A stretch of DNA of 64,000 bases, from positions 62,001-126,000 of the forward strand of contig JAJEKV010000382.1 of assembly GCA_021234155.1 (NCBI GenBank), given 5' to 3'. Source of the DNA: Isoetes taiwanensis (lineage: Eukaryota > Streptophyta > Lycopodiopsida > Isoetales > Isoetaceae). Below, one piece after another: positions 53,754 to 64,000 of the stretch. The position numbers were made by a program, and so were the translations under genes. The notes under the pieces were generated by a model. It made no database searches. It had not been told where the DNA came from and saw only the letters and a list, made by a program, of their open reading frames with translations. Position 1 is the first letter of the stretch; the number at the start of each line of letters is the position of its first letter.

Positions 53754-55320
53754 CCTAGAATGCGAACAGTGGTATGGTGGATTTAAGTATGCAAAACTGT
53801 CATTAGTTTTAGGGTGAATACCTCTAAAACAAAGGGGGTGCTTCAGTGTGGTCCACAGAAAAGAAAAGACAATTGTGTGAAATCCATCCTCTTTATGATG
53901 GTACCATAATCTCCTTGAATATGTGTTTAAATTAGAGACGCCAATTTCAACACCCTCCTTTGAGTATCAAGATTGAGTCGATCCCTCAACCATAGCCTTT
54001 CATAAGCATATATGCATGCACTTTTATGGCGAACATTCTATAGTAATTGCCTCATTTATATACTAGCATCACACCAAACTTATACATATTTAGTCAAGAG
54101 AAAAACAAAAAATTATTTCTATTGATACAATCTAACGCTAAAGCACTCTTATACATTGGATGTAGCCAATAAAGAAACGGACCTATTCTTTATTGTTTTT
54201 AGTCCAGCTAGCCCTATATCTTGATTATGAAGGATGATTTGGCTTCGGCATGGATCATCTAGCCAATTTGGAAAGAAGAAATCTCCTCATATTCAAAGGC
54301 AAATCAAAGCATTCAGGTGCTCATCAATTAATGATGAAGTAATGTGTCATTTTTGGAAGCACTGCCTTCAGATTCAAACTTACTCATGAGTTTTTTTAAT
54401 TTGCTTTGATACTATTCAAGAATGAAACTGCTTTCAAGAATGGCATACCCGTGGACGTTAAAATACCATCTATCTATGCATCTTTTCCAAAAGATTACAT
54501 TAACTTTCCTACCCCATTTACGTGTTTCAAACTTTGACTTATTTCACCTAGATTTGAACTTGCATCTAGACAAACATGTTATCCAAAGTAAGCTATAACC
54601 ACCCTTTAAGCTTAAACAAACATATTAGCTAAAATACACATAAACAATAATATAGCCTTTACAAATATTTTAGGAATGTCACACCCAACAAGCTTGGAAC
54701 TTGATATTTGTTCATTTTAACATGTGGATGTGCATCACAAGCATAGTGCCATTATACATGCATGCATAAGAATTTTGCCCATGTCGTATGGAAAGCTCCC
54801 TCCCAATAGTAGGTCTTTGCATTTTAGAAATGTTAATGGCAGCAGGCAGAGGCACATCATCTGCCCTGGCGCTTGAAGAGAGCCACCTGTTGAAACTGAT
54901 CATCTGCCTTGGCGCTTTGCTATGCCATCTTCCTCGAAGACTCGAGAGAGTTCGTGCCCTCTCCTGGTAGAGAAGAGGACAATGTGACCCATGCTTTGCT
55001 ATGCCATCTTCCTCGAAGAATCGAGAGTCTGTGTCCTCTGGTATTGTAAGCCATCTGCACAACAAAAAAAATCGGGGGAAGTTTCCATGAAGGTTTTAAC
55101 CATGTGAGATTGTTGTGTATGAGCTTATATGTCAATGGAACATGGGCCCATTTATTGGTGGCCAGGGTAGCAAACATAATGCCAATGTTAAAGAAATACA
55201 AGAAAATCTTGTATTGCATGACAATGGTACATACTTGTACTGAAAGTTAGGTTTGTTTCAGCATTTGAGGGACCACGTATTGAAGAGCTCCGACATCCAC
55301 CATGCCCGGCCACTGAAGAT
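53754..55320. other. Spacer upstream of SAUR cluster
   Basis: No gene recognised. CTTTGCTATGCCATCTTCC with TCGAAGA-x-TCGAGAG is duplicated at 54915-54950 and 54993-55028, and GCGCTTGAAGAGAG-like text nearby may be a third partial copy. Confidence 0.45.
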
Positions 55321-55380
55321 GCTTTGCTAGAAACGGCGAAAACCGACATGGGTCGTTGCCGCAGATGGAGCAGGAGCTCA

Positions 55381-55387
55381 TATAAAG
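55381..55387 (+). promoter_or_regulatory. TATA box of SAUR gene at 55472
   Basis: TATAAAG lies 91 bases before the first ATG of the SAUR frame, giving a leader of about 60 bases. Confidence 0.55.
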
Positions 55388-55471
55388 AATGCCAGGTTAG
55401 TCCTTCACAGTATCTTCCTTCTATCCATCTATTTAGTATCTATCTTCAAGGTGTTCCCTTTCATTCTAAGA

Positions 55472-55807
55472 ATGCCTTCCTTCTTACCCACCATGAAAAG
55501 AATTCCCTTCCTTTCTCAAAAGAAGCATTCTTGGGTCTGTGCTGTTCCTAAAGGTTGCTTTGCCGTTTATGCTGGCGAAGAACGCCGAAGATTTGTTGTG
55601 GACACCCGTGCTTTGAACCATCCTTTGTTTAGGGCTCTGCTTCATAGATCTGCCCAAGAGTTTGGATTTGAGTACATTGGTGGGCTTACCATTCCCTGTG
55701 ACCCTGTTCTGTTTGAGCATTTCTTGTGGCTCATGTCACACTCTGAGCTTTCATCTTCAATGCCTAGCTTGGATGTCGATGATCTCTTGCAATTTTACTC
55801 CTCGTGA
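55472..55807 (+). CDS. SAUR: SAUR family protein (auxin-responsive)
   Basis: An intronless 111-codon ORF, as usual for SAUR genes. The core begins VPKGCFAVYAGEERRRFVV, continues NHPLFRALLHRSAQEFGFEY and ends GGLTIPCDPVLFEHFLWLM, all three parts of the SAUR domain (PF02519). A short acidic C-terminus LDVDDLLQFYSS follows. In other plants SAURs promote cell expansion by inhibiting PP2C.D phosphatases and so activating plasma-membrane proton pumps. The ATG at 55472 is chosen as the first in frame after the TATA box. The ATG at 55493 would remove seven residues. The N-terminus is shorter than in the gene at 58408 and lacks its Ser-rich linker. Confidence 0.9.
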   Translation: MPSFLPTMKRIPFLSQKKHSWVCAVPKGCFAVYAGEERRRFVVDTRALNHPLFRALLHRSAQEFGFEYIGGLTIPCDPVLFEHFLWLMSHSELSSSMPSLDVDDLLQFYSS

Positions 55808-57220
55808 GATTGTCAGCAGATGAATTGTACAGAATTAGGCTTAGGGACAAACATTTTTGCTAAATTTTGACAGTAACAGGTAAAGCAGCAGTGTCTCCAA
55901 AAATTCTGAGAGATCTTTTGAACTTACCAGTTGGAGTTTCATTTTTACTTTGAGAGCACCGAAAATTTCGGTAGAAATATCATAAAGGTAATCTATCAAA
56001 TCGAAAATTCTCATGTTTTCTGGTCTGATTTGAAAATATGGAAAAATCCATTGTTGAGATTGAAGACCTTTTTGATTGCTGTTATGCACTTATATGCCTT
56101 CAATATGCCAGAGAAGTAGATGAAACATCAGGGAGGCAAAATGCTCTTATGTCTGATCGAGTCCGAGATGAAAACATGTAAATAACATGAAATGTCAAGC
56201 TTTCACATGATGAAATGTCAAGCTTTTACGTCTGCATGCATAAGAAATATCACATCTCATCATGGTTTCTTTGAGGGCATACATGTTTTGCAAGTAGAAA
56301 GGGAGGTGGATAATGGTGATTTGAAATTTGAAAATGCACATGCAAATGATGGTAGAAGATACAGAGAGAGTCGAATTAAGAAGGGAGAAAAGTTACTTCC
56401 AGCATGTTCCATTAAAAAACCGACATGTTCATTGCTTTTCTGAGTCCTAGCTAGCGCCTATGTAAGTTGTAATTGTAATGTGTGTAGAGAGAACCTCAGG
56501 TCCTAAAGGACAACATAAGCATATTAAAAATTATCAGGCCATTAAGATTAGGCAAACATGAAATTGGGACAAGAATCAAACCTACCTCAATATGGAACAC
56601 GTAAAACCAAGTCATTTGATGCTCTGCACACCTGCAAAACAACTAAGGAATTAAACTTAAACTATACAATCAGATTATCACTTAAAAAACATTACTGCTA
56701 CTTACGTACCATAAGTTAACATGTCAATTGCCTTGAACCATAAGTTGACATGTCAATTGCCTTGATGATCCTACACGACCGGCTATAGGAGAAATATGTA
56801 CCATAAATTGACGATGTCAATTGCATTATTATCTCTGGACAGGGTACCAACTAATTCTGAAACAAGAGGGGATTTCTAAAAGCAGCATGAGCAAGTATAA
56901 AAAGGATTCGGGTCGAAAACTACAGAAAGTAGGGTTAAAACCTCTGCTAAATTGGAAAAAATTGTAGCGGAAACGTGCAGTAACACTTACACTATGTCAT
57001 TAACCAAATAAATATGTGATTTTGTCTTTCAAATTATAAATTTTGATTTCTTAGCAGGATGAAAGGAAAAATAGTAATGAGTACTGAAATCAAGGAAACA
57101 ATACAAGAAAAACAGTTGATCTTGATGGACGTGTTTGTTAGTTTTTTTCATTTGCCGTACATCCAGCCCATAAAGGGAGTCAAATTTAACAATCATGATA
57201 GAAAACTAACAGTTTAGCAA
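55808..57220. other. Spacer between SAUR genes
   Basis: No gene seen. ACCATAAGTTAACATGTCAA-like text with TTGCCTTGA is repeated three times at 56708-56826. A duplicate GAAATGTCAAGCTTT occurs at 56192-56228. Confidence 0.5.
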
Positions 57221-57224
57221 TCTC

Positions 57225-57590
57225 CATTTGAGCTGCCTGCTTCCTGCCTTTGTGCTAAAGCCATAGCAAGCATTTAAACAATACTGGCTTGCTAGGGATC
57301 GGAAAATTTCCATTGTATTCAAATCCATACTCTTCGGCAGATCTTTCAAGAAGTCTTTTTATAAATGGGGAGTTCAAAACCGTTGTTCGGACAACAAATC
57401 TCTGCTTTTCCTCTCCCACATACACTGCAATGCAACCTTCAGGTACTTCACAAAACACAGGGCAGCCTGTTTCTCCCCTGCAGTCACCGTCTTAAGTCTG
57501 AAGAACTAAAATTGCTACTACTGGCCCAGGAATCTGAACTTGACAGCAAATTTTTCTTGCCAAGGAACTTAAAAAATCTGTCTTGATGGA
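57225..57590 (-). pseudogene. SAUR pseudogene
   Basis: On the minus strand, an N-terminal segment FFKFLGKKNLLSSSDSWASS (57580-57490) lines up with KLQRLSDLLQRKNMLSRSSS of the gene at 58408 but has no ATG in frame. A stop and a frame change separate it from the core VPEGCIAVYVGEEKQRFVV, LLERSAEEYGFEY and PVLFKCLLWL. A TAG ends it about 20 residues early. Three defects (no start, frameshift, short C-terminus) make a functional product unlikely. It is inverted relative to the two intact SAURs. Confidence 0.85.
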
Positions 57591-57599
57591 ATTCGTGAT

Positions 57600-58320
57600 G
57601 GAAGAAGTGTAGGATTACACGCATCATCACTGAAGGATGCTTTATAGCCAAAACCAGATGTAAGGAAAAGTAGCCAGAACAAGAACTTAATGCTATCCTT
57701 TGTGGGGCATAAAGTTGTCTGCAAACACAAAAGGTTTAGTATGGCCATATTGGGTTGGTTTTGGCATTACCTGGCAAACATCAACTAGTCTTAGGGGTAC
57801 AAAGCAATTGTTGAGGACAAGCATAGCACCGAACTTCGGTGCCGGCTGCCGCCGTATTTTGGTTACTCAACCATTATTTTACTGCCAATGTAATTGCAAT
57901 TGTGTTTGCGCTACAATGCAATGTCTCAATGCCAAATTGTTGGTCTGGTATACTGTCAGCAACTCCATGTGATTGCTGCTTTAGGGCCTTCAATCTATGT
58001 CAGTAGGCCATCATGTTGGCAAAAAAAGCATTTCAAATTCAGATCACCAAACATATTCGATGCCAAGTATGGAATAGTAAATCTTTAATCCTGTGATGTT
58101 GCTTTATTAGGCCCACACCATTTGGCCCCCTCTACAAGTGCTTTTAAGATTGGACAATTTCCTTGTACCAGCAAGAAATAGTTGATTGCAGTTGACAACC
58201 TATGCCGGTAGTATAAGACATCCATGCAATATGTTTTGTTTGAGTATGTAGACAAATGCATGTTCTGCAAAGACGAAATGGGCCCATTCATTTAATACGT
58301 ACTCAATTGTCCTACCTATC
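57600..58320. other. Spacer upstream of SAUR at 58408
   Basis: No coding motif found. It contains the likely promoter region of the downstream SAUR. No AuxRE cluster was seen by eye. Confidence 0.45.
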
Positions 58321-58325
58321 TTGGT

Positions 58326-58332
58326 TATAAAA
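58326..58332 (+). promoter_or_regulatory. TATA box of SAUR gene at 58408
   Basis: TATAAAA lies 82 bases before the ATG, the same spacing as at the other intact SAUR. Confidence 0.65.
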
Positions 58333-58407
58333 CCAGGATTTCCCTGCACAGTCTTCCATATTCCAACACTTTCAATTTTTCCAAATCCTTATTTCCTATT
58401 GCTTGCT

Positions 58408-58821
58408 ATGGCGTTTTTTAGATCTAAATTGCAAAGGTTGTCTGATTTATTGCAAAGAAAGAACATGTTATCAAGATCAAGCTCTTGGGGTAGTGGCAGG
58501 AGCAGTTCTTTTGAATCAGCCAGTGATTATGATGAAGATGCATCTTGTTTGGAGGTTTCAGAAATGCCCGAAGGGTGTGTGGCAATGTATGTAGGAAATC
58601 AAAGGCAGAGATTTGTTGTGCCAACCTCTGTTTTAAGTCACAAGTTGATGAGAACGTTGCTGGATAGATCTGCTGAAGAATATGGATTTGAATACAGTGG
58701 AGGCCTCACAATACCATGTGACCCTGTTCTATTTGAGCACTTCTTATGGCTCTTGGAAAAGAACCAGAAACACGCAGCTCAACTGGCAATTGATGAGCTG
58801 TTAGATTTCTATGATTCTTAG
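58408..58821 (+). CDS. SAUR: SAUR family protein (auxin-responsive)
   Basis: An intronless 137-codon ORF from MAFFRSKLQRLSDLLQRKN. A Ser-rich linker (SRSSSWGSGRSSSFESAS) precedes the SAUR core MPEGCVAMYVGNQRQRFVV, LMRTLLDRSAEEYGFEY and GGLTIPCDPVLFEHFLWLL, then a C-terminus IDELLDFYDS. Length and order are normal for the family. The start is the first ATG after the TATA box. The open frame upstream crosses the TATA box and is not coding. The core shares the 14-residue stretch GGLTIPCDPVLFEH with the gene at 55472, consistent with local duplication. The role in auxin-driven growth is inferred from the family. Confidence 0.93.
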   Translation: MAFFRSKLQRLSDLLQRKNMLSRSSSWGSGRSSSFESASDYDEDASCLEVSEMPEGCVAMYVGNQRQRFVVPTSVLSHKLMRTLLDRSAEEYGFEYSGGLTIPCDPVLFEHFLWLLEKNQKHAAQLAIDELLDFYDS

Positions 58822-60600
58822 GAGGCAGAAATTTCGCCTCCCATTATACTCATCTGTATAGAAACTGCCCCCAATTTTGGGGTAATGAATACACTCCAAG
58901 TTTTTTCCCACAAATTTCTTTTGCAGTATTTGTTTCTTCAGATCATGATTCTAGGACCCTTCGTTCATATTCAGAGCGTAAAAATAAAGTAATATAATTC
59001 ACGTCTGCCTCCAGCAGAAGCAAAGCCTCAACAGCTCCTTTTTTTTCCACAATTACCCCTCACAAACACTAAGTAGAAGGGTAAAAATGTGGATTGCGCA
59101 GTGGATTTGGAGTAACGAGTAATCATATATAAATCTATCCAGTTACAGTTTGGGCAGTCAGAAATAGCTTAACCTTCTCATTTTCTGTACTGAAATCGGA
59201 TCTGTGCATATTCCAGATGCCCTAAATTAACCCATGTTTCAAACAAATTTCGCAATTGAATTCAAGAAAGCCAAGCAAATCAACCGGTCGTGCTATCTTC
59301 AACAGCAATAAGACAATAAAAAGGGTTTCCCAACATTGCAGTGCAACCTTGATAATAAGACAATAGATTATTTGACAATAAAAAGGGGCTGATATATATT
59401 CTGTTATTATTATTATTATTTTTTTTATTTTCTATTGATATTTTTAGTGAAGCTTGGACAGGATAACATTTAAAACTGGATGACAGCCATTAGTGGGCAT
59501 ACATAGCATACTCTTAGATTTTGCCACGTCCAGCATGTATTCTATGTGCAATTCCCATCGCGATACGTGTTCTGTGGTGCAATTCCCATCGCGATACGCG
59601 TCCTTATGGTTGTCCCTAATAGGAAAACACACAAGGTTGTGGAATTTACACAATATGCTTCATCAAGAGGTTCCTACTTGAATTGCGCAACACCAAAGAA
59701 TACTCCATGAGTGTCTCGTGTTCTGTTCTTCTAACATCGAATCGCATCCTAAATTTCGACGTAGCAGGTTTTGATTGCTTTCAATCGGTTTGGGCGGGCT
59801 GAAATTGACAACACGAGGTCTACATTTGCGATCATACTATAGAAATTATTTGATTGTGTTCAGTAGAAAAAAGCTACTTTTCATTTGCCAGGAGGGCTTT
59901 GGTCTGAGAATGGCCACTTGATAACCCGTTTGAGGAGCAATGGCCCTTGACATGAACTCTGCAATTGCGATTGCTTCAATGCAGCTCTTGAATTCCCAGC
60001 TAAGCTGGTTTTACCTGGTTTTGATCTTAGGGTAAATGGCCTTCCAAAAACTATGTATTTAAATTCATTTGAATTCGAATGTGTTTCAAATTTGGGGCCA
60101 AAATATTTTGTACTTGGAATTTTAGGGCAAAGAAAAAAATCGAATTTGTGGGAATATGCTATGGAATAAGCTTTATTTAGTGGACGAGTTACATTCAAAA
60201 ATCACTACAAATAATTTAAAAATTGAATCAAATAAATGTTGATGTAGTGATTCTATTGCAAGTTATTCTGTTCTTTTGCTCCCTTTTGGTGGGATCACCA
60301 CACTCGTTATCTCCTCTGATGAGGGTAGGTTTTTAAAACGATGAGTAGCTTATGACATATGGCAAAGAAGATGGTTGCAGGCAATCCGGTCGCCATTCTT
60401 TCTTGCATCCTTAGACACTCATTCAATAATAGTTTGAAGATTGTTGGTAATGGGGCACGCTTTCAATGGCTTGAAGACTATTGGAAATGGGACAATCCTA
60501 AAATACAACGTGTCCACAAAGCAAACAAGAATCCTTGGACAATAATCTAGAGGAATCTTGCCTATAGCAATTATATCATTTAGATATCCAATTTTGAAAT
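58822..60600. other. Downstream spacer with short repeats
   Basis: No gene recognised. GTGCAATTCCCATCGCGATA is present twice in tandem at 59546-59600. A short ATT microsatellite lies at 59405-59425, and a T-run near 59040. Frames at 59881-60198 and 60359-60550 have no known motif. Confidence 0.45.
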
Positions 60601-61480
60601 CATAAATTAGCCTTTTTTTCATACTGTTGTGGCGTTCTCGTCAAGCACATGGCTTTTTGACCTCCAAAGTACTTCCACATATAGTGGTTGCAATCTGGCC
60701 AAGCATTTATGCAAGAATTCTCATGTCCTTTAGTTTCCTGTTGTATGACATACTGATTTTCAAAAACAAAGCAGAAGAAGCAAAAAATCGTTATTCTAAG
60801 GATGTTGAGGGCGAGGAGTCTACAAAACAAACGTCAAACAATCAACAACTGGACTGGAAGAGTCCTTCTCAACTGCCAATACTGTTAGTGAATTTGAGAT
60901 AAGATATCGTAGAACAAAGGGCGTATCGTCTAAAACAAAAGGGGGGAGGGGTTGTTATGAATCAAAGAACTGAAAGCATTAGTCATACAAGACATTTATC
61001 GCGGCGGCCGAACATTTCTCTTCTCCAACCCGCTGCAAAAGAAGTTTTGTGCTAAGTCGAATAGATACTCAATTCTGGACATCCTTGAGATGCAAAAGAT
61101 ACATGCTAGAGCATATCCAGGCCTGTTTGTGTTTATCACTTTAGCACACTTTTTACGCATGTTACTTGATTCTGAGTAGAAATGGGAGACAGTTAAATTG
61201 GAGCCATAAGGACGACTTTCCATTAGAGCTAATTTCATCTTTGAAGAAGTGTGCTATTGAACTTTTTTGGGTATCATGGAAATAGTTTTTGTATGTTGCA
61301 TTAGTTGCTTACTGATAATCAATAATTCTCAACAGTATTACATAGAAGTTGTTTACCTTGATGGTGGGGATGGCGAAATTTTGGTGCTTATGCTCTTACA
61401 CTTGCAATTCATTTAGAGATTTACCCAAGCTGCGATCTTTGAGTGTGGTGGCAGATCAAACCATAATCAAAGCCCATACA
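60601..61480. other. Unassigned, possible transposase remnant
   Basis: Short open blocks (for example WPSIYARILMSFSFLLYDIL, 60690-60750) do not match a family I can name. Confidence 0.3.
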
Positions 61481-61489
61481 ACATAATCA

Positions 61490-61523
61490 AACCTTAAGAA
61501 CTAATAGATTAGTTCTTAAGGTT
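61490..61523. repeat. Perfect 34-base palindrome (16-bp arms)
   Basis: AACCTTAAGAACTAAT and its inverse complement are separated by two bases, AG. Confidence 0.85.
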
Positions 61524-61585
61524 CAATGTTCTTATAAGATATCTTCAATTTAGGAGCATCCTTCATCGCATAAACCAATTTGTCT

Positions 61586-61618
61586 CTAGTGGACGTTAAA
61601 AATGCTTTTCTTCATGGC
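61586..61618 (+). pseudogene. Copia reverse transcriptase scrap
   Basis: The plus strand reads LVDVKNAFLHG, the core copia motif around the first catalytic Asp. Flanking frames are broken. It is only a short relic. Confidence 0.6.
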
Positions 61619-61629
61619 ATCTTGTTTTG

Positions 61630-62760
61630 AGATGCTAACTCGTCTATATTTGTTAAGTATGACACAATTATGATACGGTGTGAAAGAACAAATTTTTCAC
61701 GGATGAAAATGAAAGAAAAACTCAAGATGCAATTTGTTGCACCTATGCTACCTGTGCAAATATGTAAAACCCTGCACAAATGACAAAAGTTCTTAGATCC
61801 ATTATTATCCTTTTTTTATTTAAGTTAAGAGTCCAAAAGGCATTGGTATTTAAATTCTTAGGAAACTTCCATAATCTTTATAATGATCGGACACTATATG
61901 AATGGAAATACTGTGGCCATATTTGTGATCAGATACAACAAATATGGCACGGTTTCTTATTTTGTTCAAATGTCCGCGATGTTTTTCGGATCAAACGGAT
62001 CAAACCCCCGACAAACCGCACATAGACAATAAGCAATAGCAGTTTAGTTAAACAGTAGTAGAATTGAAAAATTACAGCAGCAATAGCTCATCTGATGAAC
62101 CCTGAAAGCAAATCTCACTCCTTGAAGTAGTAAAAATTCTCTTAAAGTCTCTTTCTCAGGCGCAGATCCAAGAGCATCTAACTCAGCCATTACCCTAGTT
62201 AGAACACAATATCTCGTGTTTTGCTTGAAGTTGTAAAAGAAATGTCTCGATTGTGCTTGTCTGCATGAGCACCCTTGTTAAGACCTAATATTAAACCGAA
62301 CCATGGGAAAGTCTAAAACAGCTATAGCACAAGTTAGCAGTGTCTTAGTGGAACTTGTATGTGCAGCAAACATTTCTGCTATGACATTGGGCAATAAATA
62401 ATTGAAACTTGAGCAATGCTCTAGATGTAGTTATTTTTGTCTAATAAAAATTTGGCTGGCTTATTTTTTTAACAGAGTTGCTAGTTCAAGTTCCTATTCT
62501 TCACAAAGAGAAAGCAATACTTTACGTAGGTCAAAAAAGCCCCATCTGACCTCGCTTGAGAAAGTAAAAGATGGAAAATCGTTCTAAATCTGCCAAGAAT
62601 GAAATGGCTATAAGGGAGCTTTAAATGCATAGGAAACGCTCCATTTTCATCATCACAACGACATTAAAAAGGGATTGTTACCAGAAATTCACAACCCTGG
62701 TTTGATTTATGAGGATATAAATGCTTACGTTCTTGAGCTCAATTTTGCAGTCTTGATCTT
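61630..62760. other. Spacer, no gene seen
   Basis: AT-rich, with an unrecognised open frame at 61780-62025. Confidence 0.4.
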
Positions 62761-62768
62761 TAACCCAA

Positions 62769-63590
62769 CATGGTTGGACCAGATGTTGTGACCTACAACA
62801 CTTTGCTTGATTGTGTATGCAAAGACAATAAATTGGAAGAGGCTATTCAGCTACTTGATGATATGGTAATGAAGGGCCATATTCACGATTCTATCACATA
62901 CAACGTACTTGTTAATGGCTTACGTAGAAGGAAAACAAAATAGGCGTGGCCTATAACTTTTTTGAAATCTTTGGTAAGAGGGAAAGGGCGAGGCGGATCG
63001 GCTAATTGTAATGCCCACTTTGATAGTCTATGCAAAGCGAGGAAAGTTTGACCCGGCACGCAAAGTATATGACACGATAGTGGATAAGGATGTGGTCAAG
63101 GACAATGGGGCTAAAGGCCCATTTGATAAGATCTTTTCGAGGTCTTGCGGCCTAATGTGGCTACTTTTAATATTCGTTCAATCACCTTTGTAAGGAACAT
63201 CATTTAGGCGAAGCTCTCACATTTTTCAACAAATTAATATCAAGAAGAATAGCTCTTGACATAGTCACTTACAATACGTTGATTGATGGGATTGCAAAGC
63301 AAAGCGGCTTGAGGATGCTCGCAAGCTATTTCAAGAAACGGGTAATAGCAAGATTGCACCTAGCACAGTCACATATAGCATTTTGATGGATGGATTATGT
63401 AAAGCTGGTAGGTTAGAAGAGGCTCAGGTATTGTTCAAGGACATGATTGGTGAAGGTTTTTACAGCAGATCTGGTGAGCTACGGTATACTCTTGAATAGC
63501 TTATTCAAAAATGTCATTACATATAATAGTCTCGTTGATGGATTGTGCAAGGTAAACACATCAAAAACGATGCCCATATCTACTTACTTA
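62769..63590 (+). pseudogene. Pentatricopeptide repeat (PPR) pseudogene
   Basis: The plus strand reads PDVVTYNTLLDCVCKDNKLE, then SITYNVLVNGL, LDIVTYNTLIDGI-like and VITYNSLVDGLCK blocks, spaced about 35 codons apart as in P-class PPR proteins. PPR proteins bind organelle RNA. Stops and frame changes occur from 62941 onward, so it is not functional. The frame ends at the LTR start near 63596, which cuts the repeat array. Confidence 0.85.
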
Positions 63591-63595
63591 AATTG

Positions 63596-64000
63596 TGTTG
63601 GGGGGTGGGTGTCCTCCTTTTTCCGGCCGCCGGTGGACATCGAAATCCGGCGAAAAAGCGAAATTTTGTGAACGGAATATCAAAATCCGGCAAAGAAGTA
63701 ATTTAGGTTGTAAACGATTTTTCGGGTTGTTTTTTGGTCGAATTTTTTTCTGAGGGGCTAGGGTTTGAGCCGTTTTCTCAGAGGTGATCTAACGCTAAGC
63801 CCTAGAATAGCAACGGCGGTACAGGAGCTAAAGATCCGATTGTTCTCCTGGAGCATCTTCGTAACCACAATTTCATCCAGTTTTTTTGCTCAACATTCTT
63901 CTCCTTTGCCTTCTATGATTTCTTTCAGAGCTTGAAGATGGAGGAAGCAAATTGAAACCCAGTGGATATCAGATTTAAGACCAAAGCAGATGTTTTGTGA
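63596..64000 (+). repeat. Start of an LTR, cut by window end
   Basis: TGTTGGGGGGTGGGTG begins abruptly inside the PPR pseudogene. The following TTTTCCGGCCGCCGG, CGGGTTGTTTTTTGG and GGGGCTAGGGTTTGAG resemble copia-type LTR and leader sequence. The right end and the second LTR are outside the window, so the call is provisional. Confidence 0.4.

Noticed and set aside
55451-55471. Upstream start of the SAUR at 55472 (GTG at 55451)
   Set aside because: Nuclear plant genes start with ATG. The first in-frame ATG after the TATA box is at 55472.
58321-58407. N-terminal extension of the SAUR at 58408
   Set aside because: It would begin at TTG and include the TATA box as coding. The ATG at 58408 matches family starts.

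Overview
This is plant nuclear DNA. It holds SAUR auxin-response genes, a plant-type PPR remnant, GT-AG introns, and plant copia, gypsy, L1-type LINE, Mutator and Helitron elements. The LINE and gypsy variants, and a DUF7869-like gene beside a ParB-like gene, lean towards a non-flowering vascular plant such as a fern. That placement is an inference. Most of the window is transposable-element tissue of different ages, much of it nested, with few intact ordinary genes.

Layout. 1-2.95 kb: 3' part of a Ty1/copia element running in from the left, with its 3' LTR. 2.98-10.86 kb: several decayed LINE fragments on both strands, interrupted by a complete 3.05-kb non-autonomous LTR element (6468-9521, TSD AAAAC). 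11.6-14.17 kb: 3' half of an old Ty3/gypsy copy, with an extra ORF and the 3' LTR. 14.9 kb: a small TATA-preceded ORF. 17.25-26.6 kb: two divergent gene remnants, a ParB-like gene on the minus strand with a Lys/Glu-rich middle and an acidic tail, and a DUF7869-like gene on the plus strand. They are separated by about 2.5 kb full of palindromes of the AAATGGCGCCATTT type. 26.8 kb: a possible small spliced gene. 27-31.4 kb: repeats and AT-rich DNA.

31.47-44.07 kb: exons of an unidentified minus-strand host gene, one of which is split by a full-length gypsy element (33182-44061, TSD TTTGG). Its internal order in the sense direction is gag, protease, RT/RNase H, integrase, a small antisense ORF, a roughly 3-kb extra sense region, then LTR. 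The extra region and the small ORF both recur in diverged form at 11.6-15.2 kb, so they belong to this retroelement family.

48.45-53.75 kb: a poly(A)-tailed retrosequence, a candidate non-autonomous Helitron (48887-51983) and a clear Mutator-like element (52344-53744, 9-bp TSD TAAAAACTA). 55.3-58.9 kb: SAUR cluster of two intact genes and one pseudogene. 62.7-64 kb: a PPR pseudogene cut by the start of another LTR.

The best candidate for an undescribed system is the divergent ParB-like/DUF7869-like pair with its palindrome array. Second is the gypsy lineage with its extra sense ORF and antisense small gene. No database search was possible, so family names rest on motifs recognised by eye.
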